Made by a program: the position numbers and the translations under genes
Notes under the pieces: generated by a model
Told to the model about the DNA's origin: nothing
Databases searched by the model: none
The model's input: the letters and a program-made list of their open reading frames with translations, nothing else
Origin: Buttiauxella agrestis ATCC 33320
GTDB taxonomy: Bacteria > Pseudomonadota > Gammaproteobacteria > Enterobacterales > Enterobacteriaceae
DNA length: 64,000 nt
Reading direction: 5' to 3'
Assembly (NCBI GenBank): GCA_024169445.1
Contig: JALKFA010000001.1
Span: forward strand, 2,542,001 to 2,606,000
In this document: positions 30,415 to 39,406 of the stretch, piece after piece
Numbering within the stretch: position 1 is the first letter of the stretch
Layout: the number at the start of each line of letters is the position of its first letter

Positions 30415-31212
30415 TTAGTCGAGAGTTGTACCAGCAGTCATATTGACCACCGTTGCCGTCATTGCGCCTGCATGATCCGATGCCAAAAATGCCATGAGCT
30501 CGGCAATTTGCGAGAGTGTTGGCAGACGTTTCAGCATGGTGCTTTGCGCAGCACCCGCCACCCACTGTTCCACCGTCAAACCCGCTGCTTGTGCCTTTGG
30601 TGCAAACACTTCGCCGGTATAGGAACCCGCCTGAATAGCGCCGTCTAGCGCATGTGAACGCACACAGATGACTCGAATATTCTTTGGCGCTAGTTCGCAG
30701 GCCAGAGCCCTTGTGAAGGCTTCCATACCTGCGCTGCCGACAACATGACCCAGGTGGCCTGGAATTGCCATTGGCCCTGCGGGTGCGACCACCGAGAGGA
30801 TGACGCCTGCGCGGTCACCGCCCATATAGGGAATGACTGCCTTGCATAGGTTGAATTGTGCTGCCAGGAACGGGTCTATTCCTTGCCTGAATTCTGTGAG
30901 GGATAACTCCGTAATTCCTTTGCCTTGATTATGGACAAAACCGGTGGCGTTTATCACCACGTCAAAACCACCAGTCTGTAGTGCAAGCTGTGCAACGTGC
31001 TCGCTGGTGGACTGCTCGTCGAGGACGTCGATGAGGAATGTTTCGGCCTTTCCACCCGCTGCGCGAATCTCATCAGCAACACTGCTCAATTTATCCTGGT
31101 TGCGTGCACCCAAATACACCTGTGCGCCCTCGCGTGCCAGAGCATGCGCAACGGCGCTACCGATAGCACCACTTCCACCGAAGATCACCGCTACTTTGCC
31201 TTCAACTAACAT
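30415..31212 (-). CDS. Atypical short-chain dehydrogenase/reductase (SDR)
   Basis: 265 aa with a Rossmann fold: nucleotide-binding GGSGAIG (residues 12-18) and NATG at 88-91. The catalytic YxxxK is not present: the aligned segment reads HVVGS (156-160), so Tyr is replaced by His and Lys by Ser. It keeps a Ser near 140. It may bind NAD(P) without classical activity, or use other residues. Convergent with the MFS gene; it is the last host gene before attL. Confidence 0.8.
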   Translation of the reverse strand: MLVEGKVAVIFGGSGAIGSAVAHALAREGAQVYLGARNQDKLSSVADEIRAAGGKAETFLIDVLDEQSTSEHVAQLALQTGGFDVVINATGFVHNQGKGITELSLTEFRQGIDPFLAAQFNLCKAVIPYMGGDRAGVILSVVAPAGPMAIPGHLGHVVGSAGMEAFTRALACELAPKNIRVICVRSHALDGAIQAGSYTGEVFAPKAQAAGLTVEQWVAGAAQSTMLKRLPTLSQIAELMAFLASDHAGAMTATVVNMTAGTTLD

Positions 31213-31307
31213 CGCGCAACCCCATTTAGCCCACCAGTATGACTCAAAAGTATGGGTGCTAAGTGATAGGTTGCAAGCGGAGGGCGTCTGCGGTCACGGA
31301 TTTCAGG

Positions 31308-31322
31308 CAATAAAAAACCCAT
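31308..31322. other. attL core
   Basis: CAATAAAAAACCCAT, identical to 63577-63591. On the minus strand it forms ATGGG plus the T-run of a terminator whose other arm is CCCGTTTA.., so it also ends the int transcript. Confidence 0.8.
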
Positions 31323-31375
31323 TTATGTAAACGGGCTAGTAAAAACAATGAGTTACTTTGTTATCAATAACTTAA

Positions 31376-32467
31376 TTATGCGGTGAGTGGGGAGGAAATA
31401 GGGGGATTACCAATCCCTGCCGCCATTTTGTCGCCACTGTTATCTTGAGAAACGGCGGACATGGTAGCTAAAGGATTGTAGTGTAAAGCTGTATTCAGGT
31501 GATCGGGGGCTAGGTGAGCATACCGCATTGTCATTTTAATATCATGATGACCAAGTATGCGCTGCAGCGCCAGAATATTACCGCCCGACATCATGAAATG
31601 TGCTGCGAAAGTGTGGCGCAAAACGTGAGTAAGTTGGCCGCGAGGTAGTTTGATAGTCGTGGAGTCAATGGCTCCCATAAACTGGAAATAACATTCCTTG
31701 AAAAGTTTATCAGTCTTGCGGGTCGTCAGTTCTTCATAAAGTTCTTTGCTTATAGGGATGCTGCGGTTCTTTTTCCCCTTAGTTCGAACAAAGGTAATTT
31801 TGTATTTTGATATTTGTGAACGACCCAGATTTTCAGCCTCACGCCAGCGAGCACCGGTACTGAGACAAACCTTCACGATTAGCGTTAAATCCTCGCCAAG
31901 CCGGTTACAGGCGGTCAGCAGTTCATTGATTTGCTCATGCGTGAGCCAGGCCATTTCTTTCTCGGCAGTGGTAAACTTTCGCATTGATTCTAATGGATTC
32001 GGTTGCGTCCACTCTCCCAGGCGCGAAAGCTCACTGAACACGCTGCTTAGATAACTTTGCTCAAGATTGATGGTGACTGGGTCCGCACCATTCTTCCATT
32101 TCTCGTTAAAGTAAATCTCGCCTGAAAGTCGCTTGTCGCGGTAGTGGGCGAACTGCTTAGCGGTGAAGTCTGTCGCTAGGGGATCTTGCAGAGCTTCGAC
32201 AACTAATTTGAGCTTGTTATAAACGCGTTCCCCAGCAGTCAAAGATTTACCATGTAGGTTGTACCAAAGAGTGGCCACTTCGCTTAACTTGCGACGATCT
32301 GCTGCTTCACCCAACCATGGCTTGTTGGTTGCTTCTTCCATTGTGTGTCGTTCAAACGCCAACGCTTCGCCTTTGGTGGCGAACTGCTTACGCACACGGC
32401 GCCCGCTGCGCCCTGCGGGGTAGCATTCACAAATCCATCTTCCTGTGTCGAGTTTTCGTACTGCCAT
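31376..32467 (-). CDS. int: Phage integrase, tyrosine recombinase
   Basis: 363 aa of the P2/186/HP1 type. N-terminal arm-binding domain and core-binding region, then the catalytic set R207 (STGARWRE), H281/R284 (HVLRHTF), H307 (GHHD) and Y316. It recombines the phage att site with the terminator of rybB. The ATG lies directly after a T-run; the SD GAGGG is 7 bases upstream and is inside a hairpin (see 32468-32492). The promoter contains a LexA box. Confidence 0.95.
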   Translation of the reverse strand: MAVRKLDTGRWICECYPAGRSGRRVRKQFATKGEALAFERHTMEEATNKPWLGEAADRRKLSEVATLWYNLHGKSLTAGERVYNKLKLVVEALQDPLATDFTAKQFAHYRDKRLSGEIYFNEKWKNGADPVTINLEQSYLSSVFSELSRLGEWTQPNPLESMRKFTTAEKEMAWLTHEQINELLTACNRLGEDLTLIVKVCLSTGARWREAENLGRSQISKYKITFVRTKGKKNRSIPISKELYEELTTRKTDKLFKECYFQFMGAIDSTTIKLPRGQLTHVLRHTFAAHFMMSGGNILALQRILGHHDIKMTMRYAHLAPDHLNTALHYNPLATMSAVSQDNSGDKMAAGIGNPPISSPLTA

Positions 32468-32492
32468 AAAAAAGCCCTCATGTATGAGGGCT
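32468..32492 (-). terminator. Hairpin with T-run covering the int ribosome-binding site
   Basis: 9-bp stem AGCCCTCAT/ATGAGGGCT followed on the minus strand by six T and then the int ATG. As a terminator it would stop the cI-KAP transcript before int. As a 5' hairpin of the int mRNA it would hide the SD GAGGG in its 3' arm. Both readings are possible. Confidence 0.75.
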
Positions 32493-32494
32493 AA

Positions 32495-32523
32495 ATTTAA
32501 CTGTATATTTGAACAGTGGTCAA
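32495..32523 (-). promoter_or_regulatory. int promoter with LexA box in the spacer
   Basis: Minus strand: TTGACC, 17 bases, TTAAAT. The spacer contains CTGT-N8-ACAG (32501-32516), a full match to the LexA core. LexA bound here would cover -35 to -10. The start of the mRNA would be just before the hairpin at 32492. Confidence 0.7.
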
Positions 32524-32550
32524 TGTGTGTTATTGCATAAGTTATACATT

Positions 32551-33882
32551 TTAATGAAGTAAAAATATCTTTAATGCAGTTTTTAAAACGTTAGGTGGCT
32601 CACTAATACCATGAGTTCCTTTCATAAAGTGATAATCACTAACGTAGGCCCAATTATTTTGTATTTTTTCTTCAGGTGGGTAGAGTGGTGAACCTTCGGA
32701 TATATACTTGTAAGTTATACCAAACAATGCATATTCAAAATTTTCTGCATGATGTAGTTCTAATTGGTAACTAAATTTTTCTAATCCAAATAAATTGACT
32801 AGGTTCTCTGGAACAACGTTGTCTTGAAGATAGTCTAGAGCTATTTCTCGACCGAAACAGTAAAGGATTACTGCGAGAGATCTATAGACACAATATCCAA
32901 TTTTATTTTTATCACTAATACCATTCTCTGAAAGCAACTGATAAATTTCTAAGTATCTGGCAAGTGTTTCCACTTCACGTAGTGATAATTTTTTTAATTC
33001 AATAAATTTTATGAAATAATGCCCGCAAACTTTTTCAGCAGCTTTTAATCTATTGGATGTGTTACATAGGGTTGTCCAGTGAGATACAGAAGTTAAAACA
33101 TCATTATAATTATCGTCCTTAAACATAACCGGAAGGCTGTATGTAAATTTGATGAACTTGTCTAAATACTGTTCCGAATTTACTGATGAGCCATATATGT
33201 GATTAATCGAGGCCTTTAGCTGAGAAGTATTAGCAACTAATATGAAATTTAAATTATCTACATCAAAGACGTGTTTGATGTTTTCAATTATGGAAATTGC
33301 GAAACTAGGCTTACATCGATCAAGTTCATCTATAATTATTGTGATTGTATTATTTGTTGTTAACTCGCTAAGCACTTCCTTCAGAGCAAGTATGTTTTTT
33401 TGCGCATCGACATGGTCGTTTAAAAGTAATTCGACTGTGCTATCAATAGCACTATTCGTTACATCTTTAATTGCATCTTCAAATCCATCTGCAATATCTT
33501 CTGCATTTTGTTTTAAGATCCACCCTGTACCCGCTTTGAATACAGTTTTCAGGCCAAACCTTAGTGCGGGAAGTGCTTTGGATATTAATTCTTTTTTCTC
33601 GTCCTGTGGGAGTAATGCAACTATTGCTGCCATTATTGTTAATATTGGTGCATCGTTGTGATCTTCAGTGAATGCATCAATATAAATTACTTTGTGATTA
33701 TCGTTAGTGCTTTCAAGTAAAGCGGCTAATTTAATAGAAAATTCAGTTTTACCAGTTCCCCAACCACCATCTATAACTATCGGAGATGTTTTAATTTTGG
33801 ATTCAAGTAAGATTTTTATTTTTTCCGCAATAACTTTTCTCTTATACTCATCGCGGTATTCGAAAGTTAAATTTTGAGTCAT
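32551..33882 (-). CDS. KAP-family P-loop NTPase, candidate phage-exclusion protein
   Basis: 443 aa. Walker A GGWGTGKT at 39-46, Walker B TIIIDELDRCKP at 181-192, and the YLDKFIKFTYSLP element typical of KAP NTPases (Kidins220/ARMS and PifA family; PifA of plasmid F excludes phage T7). I see no clear membrane helices in the usual insertion between the Walker motifs. AT-rich compared with phage core genes. It lies 11 bases after the exported-protein gene in the cI transcript, so it should be made in lysogens. Anti-phage or exclusion role is inference. Confidence 0.82.
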   Translation of the reverse strand: MTQNLTFEYRDEYKRKVIAEKIKILLESKIKTSPIVIDGGWGTGKTEFSIKLAALLESTNDNHKVIYIDAFTEDHNDAPILTIMAAIVALLPQDEKKELISKALPALRFGLKTVFKAGTGWILKQNAEDIADGFEDAIKDVTNSAIDSTVELLLNDHVDAQKNILALKEVLSELTTNNTITIIIDELDRCKPSFAISIIENIKHVFDVDNLNFILVANTSQLKASINHIYGSSVNSEQYLDKFIKFTYSLPVMFKDDNYNDVLTSVSHWTTLCNTSNRLKAAEKVCGHYFIKFIELKKLSLREVETLARYLEIYQLLSENGISDKNKIGYCVYRSLAVILYCFGREIALDYLQDNVVPENLVNLFGLEKFSYQLELHHAENFEYALFGITYKYISEGSPLYPPEEKIQNNWAYVSDYHFMKGTHGISEPPNVLKTALKIFLLH

Positions 33883-33893
33883 TAAAGATCCCT

Positions 33894-34079
33894 TTAGTTT
33901 CTAGAGCAAAATTTTTTTGATTTGCTTATAGTCCCATCATTACATACAAACTTACCATTTGATGTGCAATGAGCAACTCCACCTTTTTTACCCGAGCAAG
34001 GATAGTTTTTAGCATGGCTAGTTATCGGAAGTGATATTAAAAAGTATACTAATAAGAATACTAATTTTCTACCTAACAT
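33894..34079 (-). CDS. Small exported Cys-rich protein (61 aa)
   Basis: Signal peptide [23 protein letters not shown], then about 38 residues with four Cys ([19 protein letters not shown]) and many Lys, probably two disulfides in the periplasm. The start at 34079 has AGGGAAATAA upstream; a longer frame upstream would run into cI. It begins 16 bases after cI and ends 11 bases before the KAP gene. I recognise no named family. Expression from the lysogenic transcript suggests lysogenic conversion. Confidence 0.72.
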   Translation of the reverse strand: MLGRKLVFLLVYFLISLPITSHAKNYPCSGKKGGVAHCTSNGKFVCNDGTISKSKKFCSRN

Positions 34080-34095
34080 ATTTATTTCCCTATAA

Positions 34096-34665
34096 TCAGC
34101 TTTGGTAATTCTGTATGGCACTACGAATTTTACCGATGATATCAATTTCATCAATTTTGCATTCAAAAGAACTGTGGCCACCTTCAACACTCAATCTACG
34201 TCCAGGCAAGCGAGTTAAGTCTCTGATAGCAACTTCTCCATCAATACTAACAACCCACTTACCATCACGCACATCCTCATACTCTATGTCGCAGATAAAT
34301 TCTGAATTATCTTCTGCAACCACAATTGGTTTTTTAAGATTTTCTGGAAGAAATTCTTTATCGAAGATGTAAGAGCCTTTCACCTGAAGTTTTCCGCCAG
34401 TTAAAACGTGTTTCTCAAGCTCAATGATGTTTTCTTTTTGTGAACTTTCTTTATGTCCTTGCCCGTAGGTAAGCCACTTTAGAGAGACACCAGTTTCAAG
34501 AGCACACTGAATCACCCATTCAGCAGGGAAAGAGTCGCGCATGTAGCGCGTGGCAAGGGTGCTTTTGGATATGCCCAGATGATCGCATAAAGCTTGTCTT
34601 GTCTTAAATTCATACGCTTCTACCATGCGCTCAATAGCGCCACGTCCGCCTTTTTCGAGATTCAC
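34096..34665 (-). CDS. cI: CI repressor, 186 type
   Basis: 189 aa with an N-terminal HTH ([43 protein letters not shown]) and a C-terminal oligomerisation domain with [22 protein letters not shown], as in phage 186 CI. The start GTG at 34665 has GGAG 5-6 bases upstream; an alternative GTG lies two codons before. It has no Ala-Gly/Ser-Lys self-cleavage design, so SOS induction likely goes through an antirepressor, as in 186. First gene of the lysogenic operon. Confidence 0.9.
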   Translation of the reverse strand: MNLEKGGRGAIERMVEAYEFKTRQALCDHLGISKSTLATRYMRDSFPAEWVIQCALETGVSLKWLTYGQGHKESSQKENIIELEKHVLTGGKLQVKGSYIFDKEFLPENLKKPIVVAEDNSEFICDIEYEDVRDGKWVVSIDGEVAIRDLTRLPGRRLSVEGGHSSFECKIDEIDIIGKIRSAIQNYQS

Positions 34666-34689
34666 GGTCACTCCAAGTGAACATTTATC

Positions 34690-34718
34690 TTGACGATTTC
34701 ACAAAGCGATCGTATGTT
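34690..34718 (+). promoter_or_regulatory. Early lytic promoter (pR-like)
   Basis: TTGACG, 17 bases, TATGTT, directed to apl-cII. Short related elements (GCGATCG, ACGATCA, GTTCAC) occur several times between 34672 and 34765 and may be CI/Apl sites. The leftward promoter for cI must be in the same gap. Confidence 0.6.
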
Positions 34719-34790
34719 TCTGGTGTTCACAAAAAGCAAACGATCAGTGTTCGTCCTGATTAATCATTGTTAAACGAGGAATGTTGCACC

Positions 34791-35012
34791 ATGAGACCTA
34801 ACATTTCAATTACTCTCATCACACCCCACGTCACTATTGAAAGATACAGTGAACTCACAGGGTTAAGTGAAACAACAGTCAGAGATATGCTGGCTGATGG
34901 CCGTCTTCCTCATCATCGGCTGCGTAAGGACAAAAAGCGTGAAAAAGTAATGATCAACATGGCAGTTTTGACTGTTGATGCCCTTTCAAATTGCAATATC
35001 ACATACGCGTAG
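34791..35012 (+). CDS. Apl/Cox-type excisionase and transcription switch protein
   Basis: 73 aa with one HTH (VTIERYSELTGLSETTVRDMLADGRLPHHRL) of the Cox/Apl/excisionase kind. Divergent from cI, as cox in P2 and apl in 186. Helps excision and represses the lysogenic promoter. Start ATG at 34791, SD GAGGA. Confidence 0.85.
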   Translation: MRPNISITLITPHVTIERYSELTGLSETTVRDMLADGRLPHHRLRKDKKREKVMINMAVLTVDALSNCNITYA

Positions 35013-35045
35013 TTCGATATTGAGATATAGATAGGGTGAATGACT

Positions 35046-35555
35046 ATGTTTGATTTCAAAGTCGCTAAACAATCACATTTTGATACGGCGTGTCGTACCT
35101 TCGCGATAAAGCATAATCTTGAAGATATTGCTTCAGCAATTGGCTGTCGTCCTCAAGTGTTACGCAACAAACTCAACCCAGAACAACCGCATCGGTTAAC
35201 CGTTAATGAGCTTTTGGCTATTACGGATTACACCGAAGATGCGATGTTACTTGATGGAATGTTGGCCCAGATCCATTGCCTGCCGTGCGTGCCGGTAAAC
35301 GAACTGGTGACAGAAAAACTGCCTGATTACGTCATGGGGGCAACTGCCGAAGTTGGTCGTATTGCCGGTAGTGCTATGTCAAAAGAGCGAATGACGCAAA
35401 GCCACAAACACTCACTGATTGAAAGCGCCAACGCTGGTATGCGTTTCCTTGCATTAGCCGCTTTATCCGTTGATGCACGTCTAAAAACCAACCCAGCCAT
35501 GAGCAGTGCGGTAGATACCATGACTGGTATCGGCGCAACGTTCGGCTTGCTCTGA
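35046..35555 (+). CDS. cII: CII-type regulatory protein (186 family)
   Basis: 169 aa, same length as 186 CII, with an HTH (LEDIASAIGCRPQVLRNKLNPEQPHRLTVNELLAITDYT) and the conserved ending SAVDTMTGIGATFGLL. In 186 it activates the promoter for establishment of lysogeny. I use the ATG at 35046 because AGGG is 9 bases upstream; the ATG at 35040 is too close to it. Confidence 0.88.
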   Translation: MFDFKVAKQSHFDTACRTFAIKHNLEDIASAIGCRPQVLRNKLNPEQPHRLTVNELLAITDYTEDAMLLDGMLAQIHCLPCVPVNELVTEKLPDYVMGATAEVGRIAGSAMSKERMTQSHKHSLIESANAGMRFLALAALSVDARLKTNPAMSSAVDTMTGIGATFGLL

Positions 35556-35562
35556 GGTGGTC

Positions 35563-35763
35563 ATGCTGAAAAGTGAACCTTCATTTGCATCACTGCTGGT
35601 AAAGCAAAGCCCGTCTATGCACTTCGGTCACGGCTGGATTGTTGGGGGAGATGGTAAGCGCTGGCATCCATGCAACTCACAAAGTGAATTACTGGCTGGG
35701 TTGTCCACCAATAAACGGAGGAACTTATGGCCATTGAAGGTACTGCGGCAGCTGTTCCATTAA
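35563..35763 (+). CDS. fil: Fil-like early protein
   Basis: 66 aa, MLKSEPSFASLLVKQSP..HFGHGWIVG.DGKRWHPC, closely related to Fil of phage 186, whose expression makes cells filament. It follows cII after 7 bases, SD GAGGTGG. The 3' end overlaps the next gene by 37 bases. Confidence 0.8.
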   Translation: MLKSEPSFASLLVKQSPSMHFGHGWIVGGDGKRWHPCNSQSELLAGLSTNKRRNLWPLKVLRQLFH

Positions 35764-36068
35764 GTCCTGGTGAACGCGTCCACGGACTGAACCATATAGC
35801 GGAATTAAGAGCGAAAGTCTTTGGCGCGAATATTCAACCAGAACTGGAGCGTTTTATTTCTGATATGCGTAACTCGCGGGACAGAAACCATAAACAAAAT
35901 GAACGAGCATTAGCGGCAATATTCTTTATGGCAAATATTCCGGCCAAACGTCAAAGCGTCAATGTTAATGACCTGACCACTGACGAAAAGCGGGAATTGA
36001 TTAAAGCAATGAATCATTTTCGTGCAGTGGTGAGCTTATTTCCTAAACGACTAACCATGCCGAATTAA
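35727..36068 (+). CDS. Phage early protein, DUF5347-like
   Basis: 113 aa, soluble and helical, with GGAGGAACTT before the ATG. Common in the early operon of P2/186-like prophages between cII/fil and A. No function known. Confidence 0.75.
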   Translation: MAIEGTAAAVPLSPGERVHGLNHIAELRAKVFGANIQPELERFISDMRNSRDRNHKQNERALAAIFFMANIPAKRQSVNVNDLTTDEKRELIKAMNHFRAVVSLFPKRLTMPN

Positions 36069-36135
36069 CCAATAACAGAAATTAATGGCGTCAACTCGCC
36101 GGGCATTCTTTTGCCCAAATTCAGGAGAAATACAA

Positions 36136-36369
36136 ATGCGAAATATCCAGATACGTAAAACAAAAACAGGTCATCACGATGCAGGACTGACCACATTGCT
36201 GACCGAAGTCCGTATGGATGAGCGTAAAGACCGCGCTTTTGCTGTTTCAATCCGTATGGAGTCGTTGGCAATCCACATTTTGAACGAGGGCATGACGGGT
36301 GCTGAAGCGGCTGAGTTGTTGCGCTGTGAGGCAGCTCGTTACGAAAACGAATCACAGGAGCTGCACTAA
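36136..36369 (+). CDS. Phage early protein, DUF2732-like
   Basis: 77 aa (MRNIQIRKTKTGHHDAGL...), start at 36136 behind AGGAGAAA. Acidic, helical C-terminal half. It overlaps the start of the next gene by one base (TAATG). Function unknown; typical of this operon. Confidence 0.75.
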   Translation: MRNIQIRKTKTGHHDAGLTTLLTEVRMDERKDRAFAVSIRMESLAIHILNEGMTGAEAAELLRCEAARYENESQELH

Positions 36370-36596
36370 TGGCTGACTCCATGGATCTCGTACAGCAACG
36401 TGTTGAAGAAGAACTACAGCGCAACATCCATATCGCCCGAACAAAAGCGCCTGGTGTTTCCCGTGTGTTGTGTATCGACTGCGACACGCCAATCCCTCAG
36501 GCACGCCGAAGTGCGCTTCCCGGCGTTCAGTGCTGCGTTACTTGCCAGGAAATCGCAGAACTAAAAGGGAAACATTACAGCGGAGGCGCTCTGTGA
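36369..36596 (+). CDS. TraR/DksA-type zinc-finger protein
   Basis: 75 aa with one C4 zinc finger CIDCDTPIPQARRSALPGVQCCVTCQ, the mark of TraR/DksA-family proteins that bind the secondary channel of RNA polymerase. Its homologue in P2 is orf82. It likely adjusts host transcription during early growth. Confidence 0.88.
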   Translation: MADSMDLVQQRVEEELQRNIHIARTKAPGVSRVLCIDCDTPIPQARRSALPGVQCCVTCQEIAELKGKHYSGGAL

Positions 36597-36621
36597 TTTT
36601 CAGCAGTAATGGAGTCTTTCT

Positions 36622-39012
36622 GTGAAGCCTTTAGCAATGGCAAATAATAACTCCGGCGGCTCAACAGAGGCCGCCGTAGCCCTTTCATGGAATACACCTA
36701 AGAAAGCTATTAACCCCTACCTGGACCCGGCGGAAGTTGCGCCGGAGTCTGCGCTTTCAAACCTGATCACTCTTTACGCTGCGGATAACGAGCAGGAACA
36801 GCTGCGGCTTGAAGCGCTGAATGATGAGGTCTGGGACCGTTATTTCTACAATGAATCCCGTGATCCTATCCATCGTGAAATGGAGCAGGACAAACTAATC
36901 AGTCGCGCCAAAATGGCACGCGAGCAACAACGCTTTAATCCAGACCTGGTGATTATTGCTGATGTTAACGCCCAGCCATCCCACATCAGTAAGCCGCTGC
37001 TTGAGCGTATTAAATACTTCCATAGCCTGGGCAGGCCTAAGGCTTATTCCCGTTATTTGCGCGAAACAATCACGCCTTGCCTTGAGCGGCTGGAGCGCGT
37101 GCGTGACAGTCAGGTTTCTGCTTCTTTCCGTTTCATGGCAAGCCATGACGGCCTTGAGGGGCTGCTGGTTATGACTCAAATGAACCAGAACCAGGTTAAG
37201 CAATTATCCACGCTGGTTGCGGCACATATGAGCATGTGTCTTGATGCGGCCTGCGGCGAATTGTTTGTTACCGATGATGTTAAACCGGAAGAAATCCGCC
37301 GGGCATGGGAAAGGGTGGCAACAGAGGTCATGTGCCTTGATGTTATCCCGCCAGCATTTGAGAAGCTGCGTAGCAAGAAACGCCGTCGTAAGCCGGTGCC
37401 CTATGAGCTAATCCCACCTTCGCTATTGCGTATGCAATGCGCGGACTGGTGGTATGGCAAATTGTGGCAAATGCGCTGCGAGTGGCGGGAAGAACAGCTG
37501 CGTGCCGTCTGCCTGGTCAACAAGAAAGCGTCTCCATATGTCAGCTATGAAGCGGTGATCCACAAACGCGAGCAGCGCCGCAAATCGCTGGAGTTTTTCC
37601 GTTCGCATGAGCTTATCAATGAGGACGGTGACAAGCTGGATATGGAAGAAGTAGTGAACGCCAGCAGCAGTAATCCGGCACACCGCCGCAATGAAATGAT
37701 GGCCTGTGTTAAAGGGCTGGAGTTGATCGCGGAAATGCGCGGTGACTGCGCCGTGTTTTATACCATCACTTGCCCGTCACGTTTCCACGCAACCCTCAGT
37801 AACGGCAGACCCAATCCAAAGTGGACCAGCGCAACGGTCCGTCAGAGCAGTGACTATCTGGTTGATACGTTCGCTGCTTTCCGCAAAGCAATGCATAAAG
37901 CAGGGCTGCGCTGGTATGGCGTCCGCGTTGCAGAGCCACACCATGACGGGACCGTACACTGGCACCTGTTGTGCTTCATGCGCAAAAAAGAACGCCGTTC
38001 AATCACCGCGCTACTGCGTAAATTCGCCATTCGTGCGGACCGCGAGGAGCTGGGCAATAACACCGGTCCGCGCTTCAAGTCGGAGCTGATCAACCCACGC
38101 AAAGGTACACCGACAAGCTACATCGCTAAATACATCAGTAAAAACATTGATGGCCGTGGGCTGGCTAAAGAAATCAGTAAGGAAACGGGCAGATCTCTAC
38201 GTGATAACGCCGAGTATGTTAGTGCTTGGGCATCTTTGCATCGTGTCCAGCAGTTCCGCTTCTTTGGTATTCCTGGTCGTCAGGCATATCGCGAATTGCG
38301 TTTATTAGCAGGCCAGGCTGCAAGGCAGCAGCGTGATAAAAAGGCAGGTGCGCCGGTTCTGGCTGATGCGCGTCTTGATGCCGTACTGGCAGCTGCTGAT
38401 GCAGGCTGCTTCGCCACCTACATAACGAAGCAGGGCGGCGTACTGGTTCCCCGCAAACATCACCTTATCAGAACGGCATACGAGCTTAACGACGAACCGA
38501 GCACCTACGGTGATCACAGCATTCGTATTTATGGTATCTGGTCCCCGTTAACGCAGGGCCGTATCTGCACGCACGCGGTGAAGTGGAAAAAGGTTCGTAA
38601 GGCCGTTGACGTTCAGGAGGCGACAGCCGACCAGGGCGCTGGCGCCCCTTGGACTCGTGGCAATAACTGTCCCCCTGTAGAAAATTTAAACATATCAGGG
38701 GGGGATTTACCCAGCAGTGATGAAGCCGCACCACTGCCGGATTTTGAAAATATGAGCAAAAAGGAACTACGGGCGCTAACTACACGGTTACGCCTAGTAA
38801 AACCGAAGAAGCGGAAAGGGTACAAACAGGAAATTACAGACAAACAGCGGTTACTACTTGAGTCAGAACTGGTAACAAGGGGATTTGAAGGTTCAGAAAA
38901 AGAGGTCGATCTGCTTCTCCGTGGCGGCAGTATTCCTTCAGGTGCGGGCATGAGGATTTTTTACCGTAATGAAAGACTTCAGGAAGATGAGAAATGGCGG
39001 CAGTGGTACTGA
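36622..39012 (+). CDS. A: Replication gene A protein, rolling-circle HUH endonuclease
   Basis: 796 aa. HUH metal site as HWH at 446-448 and the two catalytic tyrosines in YxxxY at 500-504, as in P2 A and phiX174 A. It nicks the phage origin, which in P2 lies within this gene, and starts rolling-circle replication with host Rep. GTG start at 36622 with GGAG 8 bases upstream (ATG at 36637 is an alternative). A tiny frame at 36593-36625 lies before it. Confidence 0.93.
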   Translation: MKPLAMANNNSGGSTEAAVALSWNTPKKAINPYLDPAEVAPESALSNLITLYAADNEQEQLRLEALNDEVWDRYFYNESRDPIHREMEQDKLISRAKMAREQQRFNPDLVIIADVNAQPSHISKPLLERIKYFHSLGRPKAYSRYLRETITPCLERLERVRDSQVSASFRFMASHDGLEGLLVMTQMNQNQVKQLSTLVAAHMSMCLDAACGELFVTDDVKPEEIRRAWERVATEVMCLDVIPPAFEKLRSKKRRRKPVPYELIPPSLLRMQCADWWYGKLWQMRCEWREEQLRAVCLVNKKASPYVSYEAVIHKREQRRKSLEFFRSHELINEDGDKLDMEEVVNASSSNPAHRRNEMMACVKGLELIAEMRGDCAVFYTITCPSRFHATLSNGRPNPKWTSATVRQSSDYLVDTFAAFRKAMHKAGLRWYGVRVAEPHHDGTVHWHLLCFMRKKERRSITALLRKFAIRADREELGNNTGPRFKSELINPRKGTPTSYIAKYISKNIDGRGLAKEISKETGRSLRDNAEYVSAWASLHRVQQFRFFGIPGRQAYRELRLLAGQAARQQRDKKAGAPVLADARLDAVLAAADAGCFATYITKQGGVLVPRKHHLIRTAYELNDEPSTYGDHSIRIYGIWSPLTQGRICTHAVKWKKVRKAVDVQEATADQGAGAPWTRGNNCPPVENLNISGGDLPSSDEAAPLPDFENMSKKELRALTTRLRLVKPKKRKGYKQEITDKQRLLLESELVTRGFEGSEKEVDLLLRGGSIPSGAGMRIFYRNERLQEDEKWRQWY

Positions 39013-39098
39013 GGCCATAGGTTAGTAAAAATGAGGTTATCTATTAATCAATGAGTTAGCTGAGTGAAAAATCATTTCAGCTTTAATTACATATGGTG

Positions 39099-39118
39099 TA
39101 CTGTATATATAAACAGTA
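39099..39118 (+). promoter_or_regulatory. LexA (SOS) box upstream of the small gene after A
   Basis: TACTGTATATATAAACAGTA, one mismatch from the 20-base consensus. It ends 16 bases before the GTG start of the next gene. A weak stem-loop (39058-39082) separates it from A. Confidence 0.92.
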
Positions 39119-39134
39119 ATGTTGGGAGGGAGTT

Positions 39135-39320
39135 GTGAACGATTTGTTCATGGAGTCACTTGCACTACAGCGTATAGAACTTATGGCTCGGTTGGTCGCT
39201 AGTTCAGATTGCAGCGATGACGATAAGGAGGTTGCCATTTCATGGCTGTCAGAATTGACGAGCGATCTGGTCACCAGGCTAAATGATTACGAAATAGGGC
39301 AGGATGAGAACACACACTAA
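39135..39320 (+). CDS. SOS-controlled small phage protein (61 aa)
   Basis: 61 aa, acidic and helical (MNDLFMESLALQRIELMARL...), GTG start behind GGGAGGGAG. Directly under a near-perfect LexA box. In phage 186 the LexA-controlled gene tum encodes the antirepressor of CI; this protein is shorter and I do not recognise it as Tum, but the control and place fit an induction factor. Confidence 0.8.
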   Translation: MNDLFMESLALQRIELMARLVASSDCSDDDKEVAISWLSELTSDLVTRLNDYEIGQDENTH

Positions 39321-39406
39321 TGAAATTTTGCCAGAGGAAACTCCCCCAAATGGCAGCAAAAGTAATGCGAAGGCGGTGCATTTCTATAGTGCATGGATTC
39401 GCATGA
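39320..39406 (+). CDS. Possible 28-aa ORF coupled to the SOS gene
   Basis: Starts in a TAATG overlap with the previous gene and reads MKFCQRKLPQMAAKVMRRRC..., strongly basic. Only the coupling supports it. A second 28-codon frame (39392-39478) overlaps it. Either may be non-coding. Confidence 0.3.
   Translation: MKFCQRKLPQMAAKVMRRRCISIVHGFA

Noticed and set aside
36593-36625. 10-codon [13 protein letters not shown] before gene A
   Set aside because: Very short; no independent SD; likely by chance or at most a leader.
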